Shown here: one piece after another, positions 48,095 to 57,374 of the stretch
Layout: the number at the start of each line of letters is the position of its first letter
Position numbering within the stretch: position 1 is the stretch's first letter
From: Providencia stuartii
Lineage (GTDB): Bacteria; Pseudomonadota; Gammaproteobacteria; Enterobacterales; Enterobacteriaceae
Reading direction: 5' to 3'
NCBI RefSeq assembly: GCF_029277985.1
Contig: NZ_CP119546.1
Coordinates: 3,968,001-4,032,000 of the forward strand
DNA length: 64,000 nucleotides
Translations under genes and position numbers: made by a program
Notes under the pieces: generated by a model
Told to the model about the DNA's origin: nothing
Seen by the model: only the letters and a program-made list of their open reading frames with translations
Database searches by the model: none

Positions 48095-48293
48095 TGTAGC
48101 ATTCAGCTTAGGGGAGCGAGGTGCAACCATGATGCTGTATCCCCCTGGTTGGGCAACACTGCCTGTGTCAATTTTCAGTTTAACGGATAGAGGAAATATT
48201 GCCGATGGTGCCGCACTCACCATTGTGTTAGTCAGCGTGACGCTTTTGTTAATGGTCAAATTAGAGAGGATCGCTAAGCGACTTAGCCAATAA
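48095..48293 (+). pseudogene. C-terminal remnant of a PhnV-type ABC permease
   Basis: About 65 codons: ATMMLYPPGWATLPVSIFSLTDRG then GAALTIVLVSVTLLLMVKLERI. This is the end of a binding-protein-dependent permease like the 2-aminoethylphosphonate permease PhnV. The first ~200 residues, including the EAA loop, are missing. It faces the phnX fragment head to head. Confidence 0.6.
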
Positions 48294-48388
48294 TGAATAG
48301 CTCTCTGATTTTATTATTTTTATACAAAATAACAAAAAAGGAATATCAGCATACCAGTAAAAAAATTTATTTTTCTGTATGCAAACGC

Positions 48389-48416
48389 TTGCGTCGAGAG
48401 GAGACACGCGTATAAT
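48389..48416 (+). promoter_or_regulatory. pyrBI promoter
   Basis: TTGCGT (48389-48394), 16-bp spacer, perfect TATAAT (48411-48416). Confidence 0.7.
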
Positions 48417-48441
48417 GCGCCACAATTTGCCGGGAGAAACC

Positions 48442-48591
48442 ATGAACGCTGTTGCTCTATTTGTTTCAAAGAACACCTCCATTGCACTGCCTTCTGGCGG
48501 TCTGGACAGCCTGTTTTTCCCCTCCGTATTTCAAGAAAAGCCCCTCATTGAGGGGCTTTTTTTTGGCCTATCACCTAACACGTCTTGCTGA
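48442..48591 (+). CDS. pyrL: pyrBI operon leader peptide PyrL
   Basis: 49 codons with GGGAG before the ATG. The frame runs through the U-rich pause tract (CTGTTTTTCCCC, encoding LFFP) and across the attenuator, ending 16 bases before pyrB. This is the E. coli pyrL layout: when UTP is low, RNA polymerase pauses, the coupled ribosome reaches the attenuator and prevents the terminator from forming. The peptide sequence itself is not conserved. Confidence 0.8.
   Translation: MNAVALFVSKNTSIALPSGGLDSLFFPSVFQEKPLIEGLFFGLSPNTSC
48538..48564 (+). terminator. pyrBI attenuator
   Basis: AAGCCCCTC / GAGGGGCTT, 9-bp GC-rich stem with a 3-base loop and eight T residues, inside the leader frame. Confidence 0.92.
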
Positions 48592-48606
48592 CACAGGAGA
48601 ACAACG

Positions 48607-49542
48607 ATGCCGAACCCTTTATACCATCGCGATATAATTTCAATTAATGATTTAGATCGCGCCGATCTTGAGCTCGTGCTCAAGGTTGCCGCTTCTTTAA
48701 AACAACAACCACAACCTGAATTTCTAAAACATAAAGTTATCGCCAGTTGTTTCTTCGAGGCATCGACCCGTACGCGTTTATCCTTTGAAACAGCCATTCA
48801 TCGCTTAGGGGCATCTGTTGTCGGATTTTCTGACAGTTCGAACACTTCGTTAGGTAAAAAAGGTGAAACGCTCGCCGATACTATTTCGGTCATTAGCCAA
48901 TATGTGGATGCCATTGTGATGCGTCATCCACAAGAAGGTGCCGCACGTTTAGCTAGCCAATTTTCAGGCAATATTCCCGTTATCAATGCGGGTGATGGTT
49001 CAAATCAGCATCCAACACAAACGCTATTGGATTTATTTACTATTCAAGAAACACAAGGCCGCCTTGAAAACTTGCAAGTGGCCATGGTCGGTGACTTAAA
49101 ATATGGCAGAACCGTGCATTCTCTCACGCAAGCGCTGTCTAAGTTCGAGGGCAATCATTTTTACTTCATCGCTCCGGAAGCCCTATCGATGCCTGTGCAT
49201 ATTCTTCACCTACTTGAAGAAAAAGGTTCTACATACAGCCTGCATAACAATATTGATGAAGTCTTGCCTGAACTCGATATTCTCTACATGACTCGAGTAC
49301 AAAAAGAGCGTTTAGACCCTTCAGAATATGCCAATGTCAAAGCACAATTTGTACTGCGAGCAGCAGATCTGCATGTTGCAAAACCTAACTTGAAAGTATT
49401 ACATCCATTACCGCGCATTGATGAAATCAGTGTCGATGTTGATAAAACACCTTATGCTTACTACTTCCAACAAGCAGGCAATGGCATATATGCAAGACAA
49501 GCCTTACTGTCACTGGTTTTAAATAAAGAATTGGCCATCTGA
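48607..49542 (+). CDS. pyrB: Aspartate carbamoyltransferase catalytic subunit
   Basis: 311 residues, same as E. coli. Carbamoyl phosphate loop [19 protein letters not shown], the 80s loop [12 protein letters not shown] and the aspartate-binding [10 protein letters not shown]. It catalyses the first committed step of pyrimidine synthesis. Followed 13 bases later by pyrI. Confidence 0.97.
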   Translation: MPNPLYHRDIISINDLDRADLELVLKVAASLKQQPQPEFLKHKVIASCFFEASTRTRLSFETAIHRLGASVVGFSDSSNTSLGKKGETLADTISVISQYVDAIVMRHPQEGAARLASQFSGNIPVINAGDGSNQHPTQTLLDLFTIQETQGRLENLQVAMVGDLKYGRTVHSLTQALSKFEGNHFYFIAPEALSMPVHILHLLEEKGSTYSLHNNIDEVLPELDILYMTRVQKERLDPSEYANVKAQFVLRAADLHVAKPNLKVLHPLPRIDEISVDVDKTPYAYYFQQAGNGIYARQALLSLVLNKELAI

Positions 49543-49555
49543 GGAGAAACCCATC

Positions 49556-50020
49556 ATGACACACGACCATAAATTACAAGTTGAAGCGATAAGCTGCGGC
49601 ACTGTCATCGACCACATTCCTGCTCAAATTGGTTTCAAATTGCTGAGCCTGTTTAAACTGACATTAACTGATGAACGAATTACTATCGGTTTAAATTTGC
49701 CTTCGAATAATTTAGGTAAAAAAGATTTAATCAAAATTGAAAATACTTTTTTAACGCCAGAACAAGCCAACCAATTAGCGATGTATGCGCCAGAAGCAAC
49801 CGTCAATCGTATTGAGGACTACCAAGTCGTAGAAAAGCTGGAGCTAAGATTACCGGAACATATCGACAATGTGCTGATTTGTCCAAACAGTAACTGCATT
49901 AGCCATAATGAGCCAGTCTCCAGCAGCTTTAGAGTGAAAAAAGTCGGCAAAGAAGTTGCATTAACCTGTAAATTCTGTGAAAAAGAGTTCGATAGAGACG
50001 CCGTGATCAATAATCAGTAA
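49556..50020 (+). CDS. pyrI: Aspartate carbamoyltransferase regulatory subunit
   Basis: 154 residues. Allosteric N-terminal domain ([24 protein letters not shown]) and C-terminal zinc domain with CPNSNC and CKFCEKEF (four Cys). Binds CTP/ATP to inhibit or activate PyrB. Confidence 0.97.
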   Translation: MTHDHKLQVEAISCGTVIDHIPAQIGFKLLSLFKLTLTDERITIGLNLPSNNLGKKDLIKIENTFLTPEQANQLAMYAPEATVNRIEDYQVVEKLELRLPEHIDNVLICPNSNCISHNEPVSSSFRVKKVGKEVALTCKFCEKEFDRDAVINNQ

Positions 50021-50118
50021 ACAAGATAAACGTAGACTGCGACTTTGTATGTGAATAGCAAAGCTTTATACTATGTTTCATCTATCACGCTAATTTTATC
50101 TGCTTAAATGGAGTCATT

Positions 50119-50505
50119 ATGTCATACGAAATCAGTACAGAAAATGCACCAGCAGCAATCGGCCCTTATGTACAAGGTGTTGACCTAGGCAGTATGGTTA
50201 TCACTTCAGGTCAGATCCCTGTTGATCCAAAAACGGGGGAAGTTCCTGAAGATATCGCTGCACAAACTCGCCAATCACTGGCGAATGTTGCTGCTATCTT
50301 AGAAAAAGCGGGTCTTAGCGCTGCTAATATTGTGAAAACCACGGTCTTTGTGAAAGATTTAAACGATTTCGCAACCGTGAATGCAACTTACGAAGAGTTC
50401 TTCAAACAACATAATGCCCCTTTCCCTGCGCGCTCTTGTGTTGAAGTTGCCCGTTTACCGAAAGATGTAAAAATCGAGATCGAAGCGATCGCTGTGCGTA
50501 AGTAA
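50119..50505 (+). CDS. ridA: RidA, 2-iminobutanoate/2-iminopropanoate deaminase
   Basis: 128 residues. IGPYVQGVDLGSMVITSGQIP, the conserved Arg in PARSCVEVARLPKDVKIEIEAIA and the overall length match RidA/YjgF. It hydrolyses reactive enamine/imine products of PLP enzymes. The location after pyrI is conserved in enterobacteria. AATGGAG precedes the ATG. Confidence 0.95.
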   Translation: MSYEISTENAPAAIGPYVQGVDLGSMVITSGQIPVDPKTGEVPEDIAAQTRQSLANVAAILEKAGLSAANIVKTTVFVKDLNDFATVNATYEEFFKQHNAPFPARSCVEVARLPKDVKIEIEAIAVRK

Positions 50506-50841
50506 TTAATAACAGATAACACAAAGCGGGAAAAATGGCGTTTTTTCTGCTTTGTGTTATCACCTTTCACTTTCCCGAGCTTATCCAAATAATCATGCGC
50601 TAACTCGCTATACGGACTATTTTTTTATTCACTTTCCTGCCAACAATATATTTTTCAAAACATCTTGTTATTTTATTGCCATTCCGGCATATTTGAGCCG
50701 CATTTTTAGTCGCCAATTAGGCCCTATCACTCATCCGAACTAAGGGGGTTACCATGCGTAAAAATAATCTAAATACATTCAAAACATATTCTATTCATTC
50801 ATAATTTAGAGAAGGTTTGCTTCTCTAAACAGGAGAAGTTA
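50506..50841. other. Intergenic region after ridA
   Basis: A hairpin AACACAAAGC / GCTTTGTGTT (about 50518-50558) follows ridA. Further on, a 16-codon frame (50754-50804, MRKNNLNTFKTYSIHS) has a strong AAGGGGG in front and might be a leader peptide for the GNAT gene; no structure supports it. Confidence 0.4.
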
Positions 50842-51288
50842 ATGGTAACACTCGTTGGGTTGAATCAAGATAACTGGGAAGATTGTGCTGATTTACAAGT
50901 TTCAGAAGAACAAGCACAATTTATTGCTTCCAACTTATATTCAATTGCGGAAGTTCAATTTTTACCTCGGTTTATCGTTAAAGGTATTCAGCATCAAGAT
51001 ACATTAGTGGGGTTAGTCATGTATGGTATTGACCCCGATGATGGCAATTATTGGATTTATCGCTTTATGATAGACGAGAAGCACCAACGTCTCGGCTATG
51101 GTCGGCAAGCGATGCAGGTATTGATTGATGAAATAAAGTCATCAAATCAAGAGAAAATTCCAGCCATTATGATTGGCTATCATATTGATAACCTTGGTGC
51201 GCATCATTTTTACCAAAGTGTCGGCTTTGAATTTCAAGGTGTTGCAGACTGGGGTGAATACTTAGCAAAATTTGATTTGCTTAACTAA
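50842..51288 (+). CDS. GNAT family N-acetyltransferase (BltD/PaiA-like)
   Basis: 148 residues. IYRFMIDEKHQRLGYGRQAMQVLIDEIK is the acetyl-CoA loop (Q-R-L-G-Y-G), followed by GYHIDNLGAHHFYQSVGFEF. NWEDCADLQVSEEQAQFIASNLYSIAEVQF at the N terminus is like spermine/spermidine acetyltransferase BltD. A polyamine substrate is plausible but not certain. Confidence 0.8.
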   Translation: MVTLVGLNQDNWEDCADLQVSEEQAQFIASNLYSIAEVQFLPRFIVKGIQHQDTLVGLVMYGIDPDDGNYWIYRFMIDEKHQRLGYGRQAMQVLIDEIKSSNQEKIPAIMIGYHIDNLGAHHFYQSVGFEFQGVADWGEYLAKFDLLN

Positions 51289-51306
51289 TTCGCTATAACT
51301 CAATAT

Positions 51307-51332
51307 AAAGGCCACATAAGTGGCCTTTTTTT
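51307..51332 (+). terminator. Terminator after the GNAT gene
   Basis: AAAGGCCAC / GTGGCCTTT with an ATAA loop and a continued T-run. Confidence 0.9.
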
Positions 51333-51349
51333 GTTAGATAAATCCACCA

Positions 51350-51652
51350 TGATCAACTTTTTCTCTACTCTTAATATCCTTTCTTTGGCCGTATTTGGTG
51401 CTATTACGACTGAAGTGGCCGTGTTCGGTTTATTACCTCAATTAATCCACTCAACGTCATATAACTGCCCCGCAAGTTGGTTTTTTTGTCAGTATTTATG
51501 TCGTGGTTATCGCGATTTCCGGCCCTTTCATTACCTTATTACTAGGCGGTTTTAATCGGAAAACCATTTTATTAGCAATCAAGTTGCTATTTTGGATTTC
51601 TCATATGATTTATGCACTGACAGATCGCTATGATGTGATTTGACTGTTTCGT
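51350..51652 (+). pseudogene. N-terminal remnant of an MFS transporter
   Basis: Frame one gives MINFFSTLNILSLAVFGAITTEVAVFGLLP; after a frameshift near 51465 another frame continues VGFFVSIYVVVIAISGPFI then NRKTILLAIKLLFWISHMIYAL until a stop. These are the first three transmembrane helices of a sugar-efflux or NepI-like MFS protein. The remaining helices are absent. Confidence 0.65.
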
Positions 51653-51761
51653 ATTTTACCGGCGCTCACACAGGCCATCGTTTGCTGCCACGATCAATTT
51701 CATAATAGGTTTTTATTTTTGTTATCTCGGCTTTTGATATTCATACAATTTATTTTTTTCC

Positions 51762-51775
51762 TTGTTGTGGATCAA
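51762..51775 (+). promoter_or_regulatory. FNR-like box before nrdD
   Basis: TTGTT-GTGG-ATCAA, one mismatch from TTGAT-N4-ATCAA. Anaerobic activation of nrdDG by FNR is known in enterobacteria. Confidence 0.6.
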
Positions 51776-51802
51776 GTTTAGTGTAGCTAAAAAAGAGCAA
51801 TA

Positions 51803-51850
51803 ACCTATATATTGTGCTTTAATTGCATCAACACATACTACATATAGTAT
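51803..51850 (+). promoter_or_regulatory. Tandem NrdR boxes before nrdD
   Basis: Box 1 at 51803-51818 (ACCTATATATTGTGCT) and box 2 at 51835-51850 (ATACTACATATAGTAT). Centres are 32 bp apart, three helical turns, the standard NrdR arrangement. Confidence 0.75.
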
Positions 51851-51944
51851 TTATTCACAGTTTTATCCACAAGACAGCCACTCCTGCTACTGCGGCATTA
51901 TCTGACGGTTTGATATTGTGGATAACTCAATAAGGAGCATTTCA

Positions 51945-54083
51945 GTGAAAACGGTTGTGATTAAACGAGACGGTTGCCAAGTCAATTTTGACGCCCAAAG
52001 AATTCAAGAGGCCATAAAGCGTGCATCTACGGCTGTGAATATTCAAGATAATGACTACTGTCTTCACGTTGCAACTGCTGTCACAGAGCAACTCGGCCAT
52101 CGTGAAAAAGTAGACATTCGCGAGATCCAAGATGCCGTAGAGAATCAGCTCATGTCCGGCCCTTATAAAAACCTAGCGCGCGCTTACATTGAATATCGTC
52201 ATGATAGAGATAGTGCACGTGAAAAACGTAGCCAGCTCACCCATGATATCCGAGGCCTTATTGAGCAAAGCAATGTTTCACTGCTAAACGAAAATGCCAA
52301 CAAAGACAGTAAAGTGATCCCTACTCAACGTGATTTACTCGCTGGTATTGTGGCAAAACACTATGCTAAACAGTATATTTTGCCTCGAGATGTTGTCATT
52401 GCTCATGAACGAGGCGAAATCCACTATCATGATCTGGATTACGCGCCCTTTTTCCCTATGTTTAACTGTATGCTTATCGACCTTGAAGGCATGCTAACCA
52501 ATGGGTTTAAAATGGGCAATGCAGAAATTGAGCCACCAAAGTCTATTTCAACAGCAACTGCCGTGACTGCACAAATTATTGCTCAAGTAGCTAGCCACAT
52601 TTATGGCGGTACGACTATCAATCGTATTGACGAAATACTGGCACCCTATGTACATATCAGCTATGAAAAACACCTTAAAACAGCGGAAGCTTGGGGGATC
52701 AGTGATGCTCAGCGCTATGCTGAATGCCAAACAGAAAAAGAATGCTATGACGCATTCCAATCCCTTGAATATGAGGTTAATACATTACATACCGCAAATG
52801 GACAAACGCCTTTCGTCACCTTTGGCTTTGGCCTTGGCACCTCAACAGAAGCACGTTTGATCCAGCAATCTATTTTAAAAAACCGTATTGCTGGCTTAGG
52901 TAAAAACCGTAAAACCGCGGTGTTCCCTAAACTGGTGTTTGCGATTAAAAAAGGATTGAACCACCAATTTGGGGATCCTAACTATGATATCAAACAGTTA
53001 GCTTTGGAATGCGCCAGTAAACGTATGTATCCAGACATTCTGAACTATGACCAAGTCGTTAATGTCACTGGTTCCTTTAAAACCCCAATGGGCTGCCGTA
53101 GCTTCTTAGGCGTTTATGAAGAAAATGGGCAACAAATTCATGATGGTCGCAATAATTTAGGTGTGATCAGCCTTAACTTACCGCGCATTGCGATTGAAGC
53201 TCAAGGTAATGAAGATGCCTTCTGGCAATTACTAGAAGAGCGTTTGTTCATCGCCAAAAAAGCACTCATGACACGTATTGCGCGCCTAGAAAATGTGAAA
53301 GCACGTGTTGCACCGATCCTGTATATGGAAGGCGCGTGTGGTGTGAGACTCAAAGCCGATGATAGTGTTGCCGAGATATTTAAAAATGGCCGTGCCTCCA
53401 TTTCATTAGGTTATATTGGACTGCATGAAACCATCAATGCGCTCTTCGGCGCTCAAGAACATGTTTATGACAATGCCCAATTAAGAGAAAAGGCAATCGC
53501 TATTGTTAGTCGATTACGCCAAGCAACAGACGAATGGAAGACGGAGACTGGTTATGGCTTTAGCTTGTATAGCACACCAAGTGAAAACCTGTGTGACCGT
53601 TTTTGCCGCCTTGATACCGCTGAATTTGGTGTGATTCCCCATGTGACAGACAAAGGTTACTACACTAATAGTTTTCATCTTGATGTTGAAAAACGTGTTA
53701 ACCCTTACGACAAAATCGACTTTGAACAACCTTACCCTTCACTCGCCAATGGTGGTTTCATCTGTTATGGAGAATATCCTAACTTACAACACAACCTGAA
53801 AGCCCTTGAAGACGTTTGGGATTATAGCTATGAACATGTTCCTTATTATGGAACAAACACACCAATTGATGAATGTTATGAGTGTGGCTTTACGGGGGAA
53901 TTTAGCTGCACTAGCAAGGGTTTTGTTTGCCCACGTTGTGGTAATCACGACACCAACCGCGTTTCAGTCATCCGCCGTGTCTGTGGTTACCTAGGAAGCC
54001 CTGATGCTCGCCCATTTAACGCGGGTAAACAAGAAGAAGTCAAACGACGCATCAAACATTTAGGCAATGGGCAGCTAGGTTAA
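51945..54083 (+). CDS. nrdD: Anaerobic ribonucleoside-triphosphate reductase
   Basis: 712 residues from GTG 51945 (AAGGAG at 51932-51937), the E. coli length. ATP-cone at the N terminus (VIKRDGCQVNFDAQRIQEAIKRA), active-site barrel, zinc site CYECGFTGEF plus CPRCGNHD, and the glycyl-radical site RRVCGYLGSPDARP near the C terminus. Makes dNTPs without oxygen; the radical is installed by NrdG, encoded 4 bases downstream. Confidence 0.97.
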   Translation: MKTVVIKRDGCQVNFDAQRIQEAIKRASTAVNIQDNDYCLHVATAVTEQLGHREKVDIREIQDAVENQLMSGPYKNLARAYIEYRHDRDSAREKRSQLTHDIRGLIEQSNVSLLNENANKDSKVIPTQRDLLAGIVAKHYAKQYILPRDVVIAHERGEIHYHDLDYAPFFPMFNCMLIDLEGMLTNGFKMGNAEIEPPKSISTATAVTAQIIAQVASHIYGGTTINRIDEILAPYVHISYEKHLKTAEAWGISDAQRYAECQTEKECYDAFQSLEYEVNTLHTANGQTPFVTFGFGLGTSTEARLIQQSILKNRIAGLGKNRKTAVFPKLVFAIKKGLNHQFGDPNYDIKQLALECASKRMYPDILNYDQVVNVTGSFKTPMGCRSFLGVYEENGQQIHDGRNNLGVISLNLPRIAIEAQGNEDAFWQLLEERLFIAKKALMTRIARLENVKARVAPILYMEGACGVRLKADDSVAEIFKNGRASISLGYIGLHETINALFGAQEHVYDNAQLREKAIAIVSRLRQATDEWKTETGYGFSLYSTPSENLCDRFCRLDTAEFGVIPHVTDKGYYTNSFHLDVEKRVNPYDKIDFEQPYPSLANGGFICYGEYPNLQHNLKALEDVWDYSYEHVPYYGTNTPIDECYECGFTGEFSCTSKGFVCPRCGNHDTNRVSVIRRVCGYLGSPDARPFNAGKQEEVKRRIKHLGNGQLG

Positions 54084-54087
54084 GACT

Positions 54088-54552
54088 ATGCATTATCATC
54101 AATATTACCCTGTTGATGTCGTCAATGGCCCTGGAACCCGATGTACACTGTTTGTCTCAGGCTGTGTGCATCAATGTCGTGGATGCTACAACCAAAGTAC
54201 ATGGCGTCTCGACTCTGGCATCCCGTTTACCCAAGCAATGGAAGATCGGATCATACAGGATTTACAGGATACACGAATCCGTCGGCAGGGATTGTCTCTC
54301 TCCGGCGGAGATCCCTTGCACCCTGCTAACCTCGCGGCTATTTTTCAATTAGTTCATCGTGTCAAAACAGTTTGCCCTGATAAAGATATTTGGCTATGGA
54401 CAGGTTATCAGCTTGCAGAATTGACACCAGAGCAACAGAAAGTGGTTAGTCTGATTAACGTACTGGTCGATGGGAAATTTGTTCAAGAGTTGTATGATCC
54501 CGCTCTACTTTGGCGAGGAAGCAGTAATCAAGTTATTCACACTTTACGTTAA
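54088..54552 (+). CDS. nrdG: Anaerobic RNR activating protein NrdG
   Basis: 154 residues with the radical-SAM cluster motif C-x3-C-x2-C in SGCVHQCRGCYNQST and the SAM loop SGGDPLHPAN. It generates the glycyl radical on NrdD. The 3' end overlaps the convergent yhbP-like gene by 4 bases. Confidence 0.96.
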   Translation: MHYHQYYPVDVVNGPGTRCTLFVSGCVHQCRGCYNQSTWRLDSGIPFTQAMEDRIIQDLQDTRIRRQGLSLSGGDPLHPANLAAIFQLVHRVKTVCPDKDIWLWTGYQLAELTPEQQKVVSLINVLVDGKFVQELYDPALLWRGSSNQVIHTLR

Positions 54553-54986
54553 CGCTCTCGTGACCAATGCAGTTTGCGACCAAAACCTAATTTATTATTG
54601 ACCATTTTGACTTCCTGTAAATCTAAGCGCCATACAGGGAGTTTTGCGGTCAACGCCACAGGGAAGCGGCGACAGTAAAATTGGCGAGCTTGCGGTAATA
54701 ACGTTTCATCCAAGGCTATCACATCGCCAATAAATTGGATCCCTTGGATTTGGCTGACAACTTTTGTTTGTGCGGAAACTGTGCCTGCAATGCGAGGATT
54801 GGCTCGCATAAGTTGACCATGACGCGAATCGGGATCGGTCATAAAAAATAAACTCATTTGGTTAGCATCAAATGCATAGTAACAAGTGGCTGGCCAGATA
54901 TCATGCTCGTGATACGTAAAGAGAGAAAAAACGTGCTGGCGGGAAAGATAACGTTGGATATGTTGTAATGCCTGTTGGTCATTCAT
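54549..54986 (-). CDS. yhbP: UPF0306 family protein YhbP (FMN-binding split-barrel fold)
   Basis: 145 residues. HDIWPATCYYAFDANQMSLFFMTDPDSRHGQLMRANPRIAGTVSAQT is like pyridoxamine-phosphate-oxidase-related proteins, and the ending KLPVWRLDLQEVKMVNNKLGFGRKLHW is typical of YhbP. Ligand and function not established. In E. coli it neighbours yhbQ, as here. Confidence 0.85.
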   Translation of the reverse strand: MNDQQALQHIQRYLSRQHVFSLFTYHEHDIWPATCYYAFDANQMSLFFMTDPDSRHGQLMRANPRIAGTVSAQTKVVSQIQGIQFIGDVIALDETLLPQARQFYCRRFPVALTAKLPVWRLDLQEVKMVNNKLGFGRKLHWSRER

Positions 54987-55100
54987 CGCAAAAACTCACA
55001 TTGTCCGTTCAGAACACGCTCTTTGAATATCGTTTGTCTATCGCTGAGCGTGCTTAAGCTGTTCTGAACGTTTGGTATTGTATTTGCTAGGTACTATAAA

Positions 55101-55352
55101 TTATTTATAGATTGCAGCAACACCATTCATTGAGTTTTCACCGCCTGCGGAAATAACACGGAATGAACTTGCACCAGCTTCTTCAGCTTTTTTGGCTAAC
55201 TTTTCAGTTAGGTCATTAACGCTAACAGCACCTGTTACAGAAACATAACCAGCAGCGGGTTGACTAGAGTGTTGAACTTCTTCAGCAGCCATTGAGCCAA
55301 ATGAAATAGCACTTAAAGCCAAAGTTGCAGCGACTAGTGTTGATTTTTTCAT
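55101..55352 (-). CDS. Periplasmic DUF1471 (BhsA/McbA-like) protein
   Basis: 83 residues: signal peptide ending SMAAEE and one DUF1471 domain (GYVSVTGAVSVNDLTEKLAKKAEEAGASSFRVISAGGENSMNGVAAIYK). Small stress-induced envelope protein by family. A second paralogue is at 37184-37477. GAGGAACAC precedes the ATG. Confidence 0.85.
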   Translation of the reverse strand: MKKSTLVAATLALSAISFGSMAAEEVQHSSQPAAGYVSVTGAVSVNDLTEKLAKKAEEAGASSFRVISAGGENSMNGVAAIYK

Positions 55353-55649
55353 AATGTGTTCCTCATTGTATATTCAATTATTATCAGGGAGTTTTATCGT
55401 CCCCCTGTGATATGGATCATATTATGCACTTTAAATCGTAATGAAAATTAGCTAATTTTGCTGTTATCATTCAAAAAATTTGAATCAAAACCAATCTTTA
55501 GGTTACAAATTTATGACTTTAATGTGTCATTTTTTATATATAATTTAATAAGTTATATTTCCACTGATCAGCGAGATTTTTAGTTTATACCCAAATTATT
55601 TCCCCTTAAATTTCAGCACAGAAAGGCAAAAATAAGGCGCTAGGATCTA
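55353..55649. other. Divergent intergenic region
   Basis: AT-rich promoter region between the DUF1471 gene and yhbQ; no further element recognised. Confidence 0.4.
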
Positions 55650-55952
55650 ATGACCACACAGAAAAATTGGTATATTTACCTAATAAGAGAGAAAAATAAC
55701 AGATTGTATTGTGGGATTACAACAGACATTCAACGCCGTTTTACTCAGCATCAAGAAGGAAAAGGTGCAAAAGCATTGAAAGGAAAAATGCCACTGACTC
55801 TTGTTTTTCATTGTTTAGTGGGGGATCGCTCAGCAGCATCAAAATTGGAATTTCAGGTCAAAAAACTCAGTAAAAAGGCAAAAGAAAGGCTGATCCTTGA
55901 TCAGCCAGACAATATTATAAATTACTTAGTGAATCACAGTGCATCAAAATGA
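55650..55952 (+). CDS. yhbQ: GIY-YIG nuclease-fold protein YhbQ
   Basis: 100 residues with [47 protein letters not shown]: the GIY-YIG pair (YIYLI / YCGIT), catalytic Arg and His. UPF0213 family; possible nuclease acting on damaged or foreign DNA, role uncertain. The 3' end overlaps the convergent yhbS by 19 bases. Confidence 0.9.
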   Translation: MTTQKNWYIYLIREKNNRLYCGITTDIQRRFTQHQEGKGAKALKGKMPLTLVFHCLVGDRSAASKLEFQVKKLSKKAKERLILDQPDNIINYLVNHSASK

Positions 55953-56437
55953 GCAGAATAAGTCACGCGCCCTGTATGATCACTTAAGGTGCCATTTTCT
56001 AATCCACAGATCATAAAATGGTCTTGTAACTCAGGCCATTGGCTTACAATATTGTGCTGTGATGCGGGTTCAAAACCAAAACGACGATAATAGTTGCTAT
56101 CCCCTACCACCACCACAGCACCGTAACCAAACTCATTTAAGCTATCGAGACCTTCGTAAATCAATTGGCTACCAATACCTTGGTTTTGATATTGTTGACT
56201 GACAGCAATAGGCGCAAGGCCAACCCATTGCACATCTTCATTATTGACATCTACAGGCGTAAAACCTACATAACCAATCACTTCGCCGTCATCATTGGTT
56301 GCAACAACACCTAATGTTAATAAACCGTCTTCACGTAGTTTATGCACTAATTCTGCTTCAGCTTGCGTGGGGAATGTCTCACGCAATAATTTATCGATGC
56401 CTATTGCATCAACCGGTATTTCAACTCGAATTAACAT
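55934..56437 (-). CDS. yhbS: GNAT acetyltransferase YhbS
   Basis: 167 residues. [24 protein letters not shown] is the acetyl-CoA loop; [27 protein letters not shown] is the YhbS signature. It overlaps the end of ubiT by 7 bases, forming a small operon. Confidence 0.88.
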   Translation of the reverse strand: MLIRVEIPVDAIGIDKLLRETFPTQAEAELVHKLREDGLLTLGVVATNDDGEVIGYVGFTPVDVNNEDVQWVGLAPIAVSQQYQNQGIGSQLIYEGLDSLNEFGYGAVVVVGDSNYYRRFGFEPASQHNIVSQWPELQDHFMICGLENGTLSDHTGRVTYSAHFDAL

Positions 56438-56955
56438 GGGGATGCCACCGAGTTTTTATGCTCAGTGTCCTCGTCTTGTTGAGCGGTTTTGATAAAATCC
56501 GCCAGCTGTAACAATGTAAAACGCAATGGTGTTGGCATATTCTCTAATTCAAAAGCATCCATCAGGTTTTTCACGTACAAGCCTAATTCTGTATCGCCTT
56601 CAATCACTAAGCGGCGTTGGAAAAACAACGTATCGGGATCCTCTTTACGAGCCGCGATAAGGATCAGGTCATTCGCTTTACCGCTTACGCTAACATCGGC
56701 TTGTTCCTGAGCACTCGCGACTAACACACCATTTTGTAAGCTAATAAACCAGACTAAGTTAAGGTCACTGACTTCAACTCTTAGCCATTTACCCTCAAGG
56801 AAATCCAGCTCACCTTCTTTGACCGATTCACGGAATTGCCAGCTAAGTAGCTGCTCAAGCACCTGACGCTGCACAGCAAATGGGGTCACTTTTAAAGGAA
56901 ACTTCAGTAGTGAAGGCCCTTTTAAGATAAGTTGAGAACGAATTTTTCCTAACAC
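56431..56955 (-). CDS. ubiT: SCP2-domain ubiquinone accessory factor UbiT (YhbT)
   Basis: 174 residues. SCP2 sterol-carrier fold: ESVKEGELDFLEGKWLRVEVSDLNLVWFISLQNG then DVSVSGKANDLILIAARKEDPDTLFFQRRLVIEGDTELGLYVKNLMD. UbiT handles lipid intermediates for O2-independent ubiquinone synthesis with UbiU and UbiV, which are encoded divergently next door. Confidence 0.93.
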   Translation of the reverse strand: MLGKIRSQLILKGPSLLKFPLKVTPFAVQRQVLEQLLSWQFRESVKEGELDFLEGKWLRVEVSDLNLVWFISLQNGVLVASAQEQADVSVSGKANDLILIAARKEDPDTLFFQRRLVIEGDTELGLYVKNLMDAFELENMPTPLRFTLLQLADFIKTAQQDEDTEHKNSVASPC

Positions 56956-57374
56956 AGCTCTGACTCCCTATATCAATTGACTGCCTATTAAATACAACAC
57001 AGCACCCGCTATGGCTTATGGCTAGCAAATCAGTGTGATAACAGACATATATATCGACATACTCAATAATAGAATATTCATATAATGCCAAAGAAAATAA
57101 GCACTCATTTGATCCTATATCAAGGTTTGCTCTTCTCGCCAGTATTTATTTTTTATTCTGCCAGAAATATCATGAATACTCTGTCTACTCGCCTATTTGC
57201 CAGTAAATCCACCTAACTAAAACGCATCAGTTTTTTGATATTGGAGTGTTAACATCAAAATAACGATGCAAATTCAACAGGTAAACAACCAATTCACTGC
57301 CTTAAATCAAAATCTGTCTCTACCGAGTTGACTAGAATGCTAAGTTGTCGAAATTTTACACTGGAATAGACACC
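56956..57374. other. Divergent ubiT / ubiUV promoter region
   Basis: 419 bases without a gene. A palindrome TTGAT-N5-ATCAA is at 57109-57123; its spacer is one base longer than an FNR site. Confidence 0.45.

Noticed and set aside
50754..50804. 16-codon leader ORF with strong ribosome-binding site before the GNAT gene
   Set aside because: No alternative hairpins or codon run support a leader function; could be chance.
57109..57123. FNR site before ubiUV
   Set aside because: TTGAT and ATCAA are separated by 5 rather than 4 bases, so it is recorded only as a palindrome although anaerobic control of ubiUV would make sense.
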